64,000 bases of DNA from the NCBI GenBank assembly GCA_037200445.1, contig JBBCGH010000001.1:4957162-5021161 (forward strand), read 5' to 3'. A program made the translations under genes and the position numbers. Below are positions 6,678 through 18,232 of the stretch, piece by piece. The notes under the pieces were generated by a model that was not told where the DNA came from, made no database searches, and was given only the letters and a program-made list of their open reading frames with translations. The stretch comes from Alphaproteobacteria bacterium. Its GTDB lineage: Bacteria; Pseudomonadota; Alphaproteobacteria; Rhizobiales; Xanthobacteraceae. Within the stretch, counting starts at the first letter, position 1. Each line of letters starts with the position of its first letter.

Positions 6678-7337
6678 CTATTCTAAGGGAGTGACCGGCG
6701 GCATCGCGTTGGCGGGCTTCTCCGGCGGAGGCGGCACAACGGCAGCAGGCTTCTCGACAACAGGCGCAGTGGCCTGAGGCGCTGCGACCGGCTCGACCGA
6801 ACCCGCTGCCTGCTGCGGCGCCGACACGGGCCGCTTGCGCGGCACGGGTGGCTCCTTCGGCGTGATCGCGGCTGACTTCGGCGCGGGCTTCGCCTGCGTG
6901 GCAGGCGGCAGGCCTGCCTGCGGCGGCTGGCCATGCGGCGTCATCACCGAGCCGGGCGGCGCAATCGCCTCATCGTCGGGCATCCCATACGGATAACCGT
7001 ATGGCCTGCGCCAATAGGGGCCGCCCGTCGATGCATAGGGCCCGCCATGCAGCATCGGCGGCCCGCCGATCGGCTCGACCATCACGACTTGTGCGCGGTG
7101 CGCATCGATCACGACGCGCAGCGGCTTGCCGTAGTAGTCGGCGGCGCGCTGGAAATACACAGGCCCGCTGCGCACCGGCGCGCCGACCGGCTCTAACCCC
7201 ATCTGGCGCACCATCTGGGACACGCTCTCGGGCGGCAGCGGCCCGATCGGCGCCATTGGGCGCGGACCGTAATATTGCGCCGACGCCGGCGCACTCACGA
7301 CCACAAAGGCGGCAGCAGCCAAGGCAACGAGCTTCAT
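6678..7337 (-). CDS. Proline-rich exported protein of unknown function
   Basis: 219 aa with a clear signal peptide (KLVALAAAAFVVVSAPASA, then QYYGPRP). Residues about 35-85 look folded (ESVSQMVRQMGLEPVGAPV, then VYFQRAADYYGKPLRVVIDA), resembling a small periplasmic domain that appears in many rhizobial exported proteins. The rest is a low-complexity Pro/Ala tail with repeated PPV, KPAP and PPPP units, likely extended in the periplasm or cell wall. The start at 7337 is chosen because it gives the signal peptide directly. No enzyme motif was found. Confidence 0.75.
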   Translation of the reverse strand: MKLVALAAAAFVVVSAPASAQYYGPRPMAPIGPLPPESVSQMVRQMGLEPVGAPVRSGPVYFQRAADYYGKPLRVVIDAHRAQVVMVEPIGGPPMLHGGPYASTGGPYWRRPYGYPYGMPDDEAIAPPGSVMTPHGQPPQAGLPPATQAKPAPKSAAITPKEPPVPRKRPVSAPQQAAGSVEPVAAPQATAPVVEKPAAVVPPPPEKPANAMPPVTPLE

Positions 7338-7434
7338 CGCGCACTCCCCGTACACAGCCCTCGGCAAAACTTCGTCAAGGATTGGGGCGGAGCTTGGGCG
7401 CCGCCAAGGCGCAAAGATGTGGGCCGCGTCGAAG

Positions 7435-8469
7435 TTATGAACGCACGATGGCGAGGAACTTCTCGACATCGTCTTTGGTGGTCTGAAACGACGTCACGAG
7501 CCGGACCAGGATTTTGTCTTGCGGCAGGTCATAGGCGGGCCACGGGTAATAGCTCGCGCCGGCGGCTCTCAGCTTGTTGTCGATTGGGACGGTGAGCGGG
7601 GCGAACACCTCGTTTGCCTCGACCGGCCATACCGGCTTGCAGCCCGCGGCCGTCAGTCCGGCGGCGAGCGCATCCGCCATGGCGTTGGCGTGACGCGCGA
7701 GGGTCATCCACAGATCGCCTTGCAAGAAGGCCTCGATCTGCGCCGCGATGAAGCGGTGCTTGGAGGCAAGCGCGCCGCCACGCTTGCGGCGGCTCTGCAT
7801 CCCGGCGCCGCGCTTCGGATCGAAGAAGATCACGGCTTCGGCGCCCATGGCGCCGCCTTTGGTGGCGCCGAACGAAAGCGCATCGACGCCCGCTTTCCAC
7901 GTGACTTCCGCCGGCGAGACGTTCATGCGCGCGAGCGCATTGCCGAGCCGCGCACCGTCCATGTGCACGGTCATGCCGTGCTTGTGTGCGATGTCGGCAA
8001 GCTCCTTGGTCTCGGCAACGCGATAGATCGTGCCGCATTCGGTCGCCTGCGAAAGCGAGAGCACGCCCGGCGAGACATGGTGCGGGCCGCCCCACTGCCC
8101 GCCTTCGAGTGCCGCGCGCAACGTCGCGGCGGAGACCTTCGCGCCCTCCCCCTTCAGTCCGATCAGCTTCAGCCCGCCGCCAAAGAATTCCGGCGCCCCG
8201 CATTCGTCAGTCGCGATGTGCGACTCCGCGTGGCAGAGCACCGCGCCCCAAGGGGGCGAGAGGTGCGCAATGGCGAGCGCGTTCGCGGCCGTGCCGGTCG
8301 GCACCAGGAAAACGGCCACCTCCCGCTCGAAAATCTCGGCGAGCTTTGCCTCGACCCGTTTGGTCCAATCGTCGTTGCCGTAGCCGAGCGCATAGCCGGT
8401 GTTGGCTCTGCCAATCGCCTCCAGGATTTCCGGAGCAATTCCGGCCGTATTGTCGCTTGCGAAGTACAT
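7435..8469 (-). CDS. ltaE: Low-specificity L-threonine aldolase
   Basis: 344-aa PLP enzyme that splits L-threonine or L-allo-threonine into glycine and acetaldehyde. The N-terminus MYFASDNTAGIAPEIL, the substrate/PLP segments VPTGTAANALAI and ESHIATDECGAPEFF, the HMDGARLGNAL aspartate pairing with the PLP nitrogen, and the FGATKGGAMGAEA lysine are all in place. The start at 8469 gives the family N-terminus; upstream in-frame residues are non-coding. The gene is divergent from gltB with a 380-bp gap, and a 7-bp inverted repeat lies about 55-75 bp upstream of the start. Confidence 0.92.
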   Translation of the reverse strand: MYFASDNTAGIAPEILEAIGRANTGYALGYGNDDWTKRVEAKLAEIFEREVAVFLVPTGTAANALAIAHLSPPWGAVLCHAESHIATDECGAPEFFGGGLKLIGLKGEGAKVSAATLRAALEGGQWGGPHHVSPGVLSLSQATECGTIYRVAETKELADIAHKHGMTVHMDGARLGNALARMNVSPAEVTWKAGVDALSFGATKGGAMGAEAVIFFDPKRGAGMQSRRKRGGALASKHRFIAAQIEAFLQGDLWMTLARHANAMADALAAGLTAAGCKPVWPVEANEVFAPLTVPIDNKLRAAGASYYPWPAYDLPQDKILVRLVTSFQTTKDDVEKFLAIVRS

Positions 8470-8520
8470 GCGTTTCCTCGTGGCTCCCCGGGGCGGAGAA
8501 TGCAATTCTGTTGCGCTGCG

Positions 8521-8544
8521 GTAACAACCGTGGTCCTTTGTTAC
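8521..8544. promoter_or_regulatory. Inverted repeat upstream of ltaE, candidate operator
   Basis: GTAACAA (8521-8527) and TTGTTAC (8538-8544) are perfect reverse complements with a 10-bp spacer, sitting 52-75 bp upstream of the ltaE start. The size and symmetry fit a dimeric regulator site. The regulator is not identifiable here. Confidence 0.4.
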
Positions 8545-8655
8545 GTGCCCTGAGCGCGAGGAGCAACAAACGGCAAGGAAGGCGGTGGATTTGGGCAATT
8601 CGCTCTTGCGCCCAGAACACGGCTTGGGCATATTAGGACAGCATTGCTGTCCCAA

Positions 8656-8686
8656 TTGACGGCAACGGGCGGCTACGAGCGATAAA
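8656..8686 (+). promoter_or_regulatory. Weak candidate promoter for gltB
   Basis: TTGACG (8656-8661) and GATAAA (8681-8686) resemble -35 and -10 boxes, with a rather long 19-bp spacer. They lie in the 380-bp ltaE-gltB gap (8470-8851), which otherwise holds only the GTAACAA inverted repeat and no open frame that looks like a gene. Confidence 0.3.
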
Positions 8687-8851
8687 TCGCTTTAGAATGC
8701 CGCCAAATGAGCGGTCCCGTGAGGGGCCGGCAAGCGGCACCCTCAAAAGATGCCGCCTCTCACGAGAAGGCTTGAAGTTTGCGTCGCGGTACTTTCGCCG
8801 CGGACGAGGAAGGTGCGCCGGAGGCCGGCAGGCCAGACAGCGGAGACGACG

Positions 8852-13579
<4,728 letters not shown>

Positions 13580-13584
13580 TCGCG

Positions 13585-13956
13585 ATGGCTGCCGTCGCGT
13601 CCAGAGCGTTGAGTGCGATCGCGCTTGCAATCACGCTGCTGCCGGCCCCGGCCGCGGCGGTCGACCAGTGCATGGAATGCCGCGCGGTCGTGCGCTTTCG
13701 CGGCTGCGCCAGGCCGGCGGAAGGCAAGCCGGTGTTCCAGGGCCGCGTGCTGCGCGCCGATGCGTTCGGTTGCTCGGAGGCTCTTTCGCTCGAGGTCGTT
13801 CACGCGGCCGAGCTCGGCCTTCCGGCACGCATCCAGGTCGCGCTGGGGGCCTGCTCGCTATGGGATGGACGCAGCGGCGACGTGATCGATGTCGCGGTCG
13901 AGGAACCGCTCTCGCCGCAGAGCGGCCTCTATACGCTCGCCTGCAGGTCTTGGTAG
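13585..13956 (+). CDS. Small Cys-rich exported protein between gltB and gltD
   Basis: 123 aa with a signal peptide ([18 protein letters not shown]) and six cysteines in the mature part (QCMEC, FRGC, FGCSE, GACS, LACR), suggesting three periplasmic disulfides. The body [19 protein letters not shown] reads like a beta-rich, OB-type fold, but I do not recognise the family. It starts five bases after the gltB stop and ends 11 bases before the gltD start, so it is surely cotranscribed. A secreted protein in the middle of a cytoplasmic GOGAT operon is unexpected. Confidence 0.75.
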   Translation: MAAVASRALSAIALAITLLPAPAAAVDQCMECRAVVRFRGCARPAEGKPVFQGRVLRADAFGCSEALSLEVVHAAELGLPARIQVALGACSLWDGRSGDVIDVAVEEPLSPQSGLYTLACRSW

Positions 13957-13967
13957 GTACGCCACGT

Positions 13968-15410
13968 ATGGGCAAGGTCACGGGTTTTCTGGAGATCGAT
14001 CGGCAGGACCGGCGCTACAAGCCGGCGTCCGACCGCATCCGCCATTTCAAGGAATTCATGATCCCGCTCTCCGAGGAGGCGACGCGGAGCCAGGCGGCAC
14101 GCTGCATGAACTGCGGCGTTCCCTACTGCATGGGCACGGGCTCGCTCGCGCCCGGCACGCCGGGTTGCCCCGTGAACAACCAGATCCCCGACTGGAACGA
14201 TCTCGTCTATCGCGGCGACTGGAAGAGCGCGCTATACAATCTGCACTCCACCAACAATTTCCCCGAGTTCACCGGCCGCGTCTGCCCGGCGCCCTGCGAG
14301 GCGTCGTGTACCCTCAACCTGATCGAGACGCCGGTCACCATCAAGACGATCGAGTGCGCGATCGTGGACCGCGGCTTCGAGGAAGGCTGGATCGCGCCGG
14401 AGCCGCCCTCGCACAAGACCGGCAAGAAGATATCGGTCATCGGTTCAGGTCCCGCGGGGCTTGCCTGCGCGCAGCAGCTCGCGCGCACCGGCCACGAGGT
14501 GCACGTATTCGAGAAGTTCGCGCGCGCCGGCGGCCTGCTCACCTACGGCATTCCGGATTTCAAGATGGAGAAGCGTCACGTCGCGAAGCGCGTGACGCAG
14601 ATGGAGGGCGAAGGCGTCGTCTTCCATTACGGCGCGCATGTCGGCGTCAACATGCCGGTGGAGCGCGTGACCGACGGCTTCGACGCAGTGGTGCTGACCG
14701 GCGGCGCGGAAGCGTCGCGCGACCTGCCGATTCCGGGCCGCGAACTCTCCGGCATTCATTTCGCGATGGACTACCTGCCGCAGCAGAACCGCCGCATCGC
14801 GGGCGAGCCGGTCAACGATGCGCCGATCTCCGCGGCGCGCAAGCATGTGGTGGTGATCGGCGGCGGCGACACGGGGTCCGACTGCATCGGCACCGCGATC
14901 CGCCAGGGCGCGCTGTCCGTGACCAACTTCGAGATCATGCCGAAGCCGCCCGAGAAGGAAGACAAGCTGATGACCTGGCCGCTCTGGCCGCTGAAGCTTC
15001 GCACCTCATCGAGCCACGAGGAAGGCGCCGAGCGCGACTTCGCCGTGATGACGCAGAAGTTCACCGGCCAGCACGGGCACGTGCAGACGCTCGACTGCAT
15101 CCGCTGCGACGACAAGTTCAAGCCGGTGCCCGGCACCGAGTTCTCGCTCAAGGCCGATCTCGTGCTGCTCGCGATGGGCTTCGTGCATCCGGTGCACGAC
15201 GGCATGATCAAGACGTTCGGCCTCGACCTCGACCCGCGCGGCAACGTGAAGGCCGACACCGAAAGCTATCAGACCTCGAACCCGAAGGTCTTCGCCGCCG
15301 GCGACATGCGCCGCGGCCAGTCGCTCGTCGTCTGGGCGATCCGCGAGGGCCGCCAGGCCGCGCATGCGGTCGACAAGTTTTTGATGGGCGCGACCAACCT
15401 GCCGCGGTAG
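13968..15410 (+). CDS. gltD: Glutamate synthase (NADPH) small subunit
   Basis: 480-aa beta subunit that passes NADPH electrons to GltB. The N-terminal adrenodoxin-like region has two cysteine clusters ([13 protein letters not shown] with a later GCPVNN, and [14 protein letters not shown]) for 4Fe-4S centres. The FAD site is [14 protein letters not shown] and the NADPH site is [31 protein letters not shown] is the usual C-terminal FAD-contact segment. Length and order match bacterial GltD. It is the last gene of the gltB operon. Confidence 0.97.
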   Translation: MGKVTGFLEIDRQDRRYKPASDRIRHFKEFMIPLSEEATRSQAARCMNCGVPYCMGTGSLAPGTPGCPVNNQIPDWNDLVYRGDWKSALYNLHSTNNFPEFTGRVCPAPCEASCTLNLIETPVTIKTIECAIVDRGFEEGWIAPEPPSHKTGKKISVIGSGPAGLACAQQLARTGHEVHVFEKFARAGGLLTYGIPDFKMEKRHVAKRVTQMEGEGVVFHYGAHVGVNMPVERVTDGFDAVVLTGGAEASRDLPIPGRELSGIHFAMDYLPQQNRRIAGEPVNDAPISAARKHVVVIGGGDTGSDCIGTAIRQGALSVTNFEIMPKPPEKEDKLMTWPLWPLKLRTSSSHEEGAERDFAVMTQKFTGQHGHVQTLDCIRCDDKFKPVPGTEFSLKADLVLLAMGFVHPVHDGMIKTFGLDLDPRGNVKADTESYQTSNPKVFAAGDMRRGQSLVVWAIREGRQAAHAVDKFLMGATNLPR

Positions 15411-15412
15411 GA

Positions 15413-15456
15413 GCGATGCCAGGAAAAGTGGGTGCCGGTTTTCCGTCCGGCATCGC
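15413..15456. repeat. GTGGG-CCGGTTTTC palindromic repeat, copy 1
   Basis: An interrupted palindrome with arms GCGATGCC...GGAAAA and TTTTCC...GGCATCGC around GTGGGTGCCGG. It is a diverged member of the family also seen at 27354, 50985 and 51564. It begins three bases after the gltD stop codon. Confidence 0.75.
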
Positions 15457-15502
15457 GAGCAAATAGATCCCGCGACGGGCGGGGCCCGGCGCGGCCGTCC
15501 GG

Positions 15503-16193
15503 TCAACCCGAGACTTTCGACAAGTCGACGATGATGCTTTCGTAACCGTACAGAGACGCAGGCGGGCAATCGAACCCCACGAAGAACCACCAATAGTAGT
15601 TCAGTGATTGCACCACCGAGCCGTTGAATTGAACCGGCTCCTTCAGAACCTTGGTCGTCCGCCACACCGATTGCGTCTGCGGTTGCAGCGTATAACGGGT
15701 CAGATTGGGGAAATCCTTGACGCGGGTCCCAGTAATCGAATGGCGCGTGATCCCCTGAATCAGCACCGCAAATCCTGGTCAGCCAGTTGAATGGATACCG
15801 CTGGGCAAATGTCCACTTGGTCGTTGCCAGGCTCGTCTTCTCGATGATCTGCCAGTCGTAAACCTCCTGGGAGATGCTGTCTTTGTAGTCAAATTGCGCC
15901 CCGCCGCCGCCACTCTCCGAGTAGTTGATGGTAAAGCCGACGCTGCTGTCGATGACACGCTTGTCGTTCACGTTCGCCGGGCTGCTTGCATCGTAAACAA
16001 TGTCTTCGAGATTCGATCCGGGCTCGATCGTGCTTTCGAACTGGAACTGCCCGTAGCCTTTGTAATAGGTCGAATAGTCCATTAGAGGCTCTCCGGGATT
16101 CACATTTCCTTTCTGGTGAATGTAGACGTACTGATATTGCGGTCCCACCGGGGGATTGTTCAGAAACGCCCAGACATCATACGTGATGCTCAT
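15503..16193 (-). pseudogene. Frameshifted gene of unknown function, 3' part
   Basis: Starting from ATG at 16193 (MSITYDVWAFLNNPP) the frame runs through EVYDWQIIEKTSLATTKW and RYPFNWLTRI, then loses sense. One base over near 15770-15785 the sequence continues as VLIQGITRHSITGTRVKDF to YGYESIIVDLSKVSG and TGA at 15503. The protein is rich in aromatic residues and short strand-like segments, perhaps an all-beta protein. I do not recognise it. A single extra base accounts for the break, so this is either a true pseudogene or a sequencing error. Base composition is less GC-biased than the flanks. Confidence 0.6.
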
Positions 16194-16812
16194 GGTTGGG
16201 ATCTGTTTCTTGCCGAAATTGCTGATCTCCCCTTTGCGGATGATCGTCACGGAATCCCTCCAGGACGCCCGGCGGAATGACCGGGTCTGCCGCTGAAGCG
16301 ACGACGCCTCCGCTCTTCTCTGCGCGAAAATCGAAGATTGCCGACACCAGGTCCCCGACCGCAAACTCGGGCTGCCAGAAGGTCACGGTGGGGCTCGGAC
16401 CCCGCTCCACCATCCCGGGCGGCAAGGCTTGATTTTTGTCTGCCAGGGTCCTCGTGCCTTCATGAACATTGACCATTTCATCCTTGGGCAATTCGATGAT
16501 GCGGAAACTGCGCGGCCCGCTCCTGGCGACGAAATAGGCCCAGGCATCGCCGGATGTGCAAAGGCCAGCTTCGCTGAGCAGCGCTTTCTTGTTCGCCTCG
16601 CTGGCGTCGAGGATCAGCAGTTCCGCGTGGCTCATGGCTTTCGCGGAAAATTCCGCGCCCGTCGTCACCAGCAAATCTGTTTTTGCCAACGCGCCGGCAC
16701 TCGGCTCAACGGCCGCTCCGTAGGTCCGAAGTTCCTGCAGTATCAGTTCAGCGACCGCTGACTTCCTCGCCTTTGCGTTCGTTACGACGATGCGTGGCCT
16801 CTTGGCAGGCAT
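16177..16812 (-). CDS. Unknown protein, possibly the 5' half of the same broken gene
   Basis: 211 aa from ATG 16812 (MPAKRPRIVVTNAKARK). Residues 1-180 look coherent (LLVTTGAEFSAKAMSHAELL; SFRIIELPKDEMVNV; TFWQPEFAVGDLVSAIFDF). The last 25 residues are low-quality, whereas a frame one base away there reads DSVTIIRKGEISNFGKKQIP and runs without a stop into the MSITYD frame of the downstream gene. So this and the 15503-16193 piece may once have been one gene of about 430 codons broken by two single-base shifts. No signal peptide and no known motif. Confidence 0.5.
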   Translation of the reverse strand: MPAKRPRIVVTNAKARKSAVAELILQELRTYGAAVEPSAGALAKTDLLVTTGAEFSAKAMSHAELLILDASEANKKALLSEAGLCTSGDAWAYFVARSGPRSFRIIELPKDEMVNVHEGTRTLADKNQALPPGMVERGPSPTVTFWQPEFAVGDLVSAIFDFRAEKSGGVVASAADPVIPPGVLEGFRDDHPQRGDQQFRQETDPNHEHHV

Positions 16813-16963
16813 GCTGCGTCCTCCCCTGAAATGGAACCTTGGCTCCAACCCCCAGTCACTAGTTGTGAATAGGGACAATTCTCAATCTCAGGGAGATTAC
16901 GCCTGTGCGCGAACACCGCCATTGAAGTTTGGGTATCCGGCGAGAGGCGCAGGCGGTCCGGAC

Positions 16964-17160
16964 GCGACTCGTAGGGCTGCTGGCGCCCGAACCAGCCCCA
17001 GCCGTTGTTGGTCGCCTGCTGATGCTGCGGCTCGCGGCGCACCCGCGGCTGGCTCGGCTTCGGCGCCGCGGCAACCGCGGCCGGGCTGGATGTGCCGCCT
17101 CCGCCTCCCGCCACGGCGGGCTCGGACGGCTCGACCGGATCGGGCTCGGCCCGGGTCGCG
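16964..17160 (-). pseudogene. Truncated copy of the 3' end of the SGNH-hydrolase gene
   Basis: These bases align without gaps to 21561-21743 in the same orientation for about 180 bp, with only scattered differences. The encoded residues (AAPKPSQPRVRRE, then QHQQATNNGWGWFGRQQPYE) match the C-terminal region of the SGNH/DUF459 protein encoded at 21502-23199. It lacks a start and the true C-terminal GGFFGGWFGGG tail. The two copies form direct repeats around 17161-21560. Confidence 0.85.
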
Positions 17161-17215
17161 AATGACCCATAGGCGACGTCACTATCGCGGATCGGCTGCC
17201 ACGAGGCTGGCGGGA

Positions 17216-17935
17216 CTAATACAGCCCCGACAGCACGAGGCGGGCGATGGCTTGTGCGCGCGTTCGTGCGCCGAGCTTTCGGCGCGCGCCGTCAACGTGG
17301 AACTTCACGGTGGTTGCCGAGATCGAGAGGATGTCGGCGATATCGCAGTCCGCCTTTCCGTTCGCTACCCAACGGAGACACTCAAGCTCGCGTGTCGTCA
17401 GCGTTTCACCCGTGACGACTGATTTCCCGATGCCGGCCAAACTCGAGGCGCGCTCGTGGGCACAGAGGGAAAGCATCTGGAGGGACATGCGCCAACGGGG
17501 ATGCAGATCGACCTCGCGCTCGCGGGTCGCGATGCTCACAAGCGCAAAGTAACCGCCCGGCCCATGCACTGGTTGAATGAAGCCGTTGCGCAAGCCGTAA
17601 GACGTGACGCCTTCCATGGTCTCGTGATCCGCCGCGGTCATCCTCCGCGTCTGCTGCGCCTCCAGCCAGGTAAATGGCGTCATCCGTTGACGCGCTTCCG
17701 CGATCATGAAGTTGCGGGCCGAGGAGCCCCGCTGGTCAGCGGTCTGCGCCCAACCCTTGGGCCAGTTCCGGAACAGGACCTTGAAGTCCTCTCCCCGCGT
17801 GGTCGGCACGAACGCGCGGCAAGCCGATGAGATGAATCCGTGGCGCGCGATTTCCGACCGGAATGCGTCTCCGATCTCCGTCAGTGTCGGGCACGACGCA
17901 ATGCTTTGCGCGAAGTCTTCAAAAGCAGCGTCCAT
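17216..17935 (-). CDS. LuxR-family regulator with autoinducer-binding-like domain (LuxR solo)
   Basis: 239 aa. Residues about 1-160 resemble the LuxR ligand domain (RNWPKGWAQTADQRG, PFTWLEAQQTRR, GVTSYGLRNGFIQPVHGPGG). The C-terminal 65 residues are a GerE-type helix-turn-helix (LTTRELECLRWVANGKADCD, then TVKFHVDGARRKL). The tyrosine usually three residues after the second pocket Trp is not seen, and the DP pair is degenerate, so the ligand may not be an acyl-homoserine lactone. No luxI gene is in the window. The start at 17935 is chosen from domain length. It is divergent from the 871-aa repeat-protein gene, and palindromes lie between them. Confidence 0.85.
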   Translation of the reverse strand: MDAAFEDFAQSIASCPTLTEIGDAFRSEIARHGFISSACRAFVPTTRGEDFKVLFRNWPKGWAQTADQRGSSARNFMIAEARQRMTPFTWLEAQQTRRMTAADHETMEGVTSYGLRNGFIQPVHGPGGYFALVSIATREREVDLHPRWRMSLQMLSLCAHERASSLAGIGKSVVTGETLTTRELECLRWVANGKADCDIADILSISATTVKFHVDGARRKLGARTRAQAIARLVLSGLY

Positions 17936-18023
17936 CCACCCCAGTTTCGGCGACGCATGGCGACGAGACAATACTGCGATAGTCCCAAATGCGTCCCGGC
18001 GCCGCCGCGAGAGATGTTGTTCT

Positions 18024-18058
18024 CGCTGCGGTGCAGCGACCACCTGTTGTCGCGACAA
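18024..18058. promoter_or_regulatory. Two palindromes between the LuxR gene and the repeat-protein gene
   Basis: CGCTGC-GGT-GCAGCG (18024-18038) and the 12-bp perfect palindrome TTGTCGCGACAA (18047-18058) lie in the 297-bp divergent intergenic region (17936-18232). Either could bind the LuxR-type dimer. The rest of the gap contains a CCTCT/AGAGG hairpin near 18087-18102 and no gene. Confidence 0.4.
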
Positions 18059-18232
18059 TACGTCGCGCTTTTTCCGCGGAAAGCCCCTCTGTTCGGAGAG
18101 GTCACCGGCACGCCGGCGCGTGCTCGTATACCGCCGAGCCGGTGGAGCGGGGATGGCGCTTCACGGGAGAGTAAGGGCATCGACGATATCGGTGCCCGAT
18201 CCTCTGCGCCGAGCTCGGAGGATTGACAGCGC

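Noticed and set aside
16782-17114. A 110-codon frame reading the Gly-rich SGNH-like fragment as a gene
   Set aside because: It has no proper start or domain. It is the truncated copy of the SGNH gene end running into unrelated sequence.
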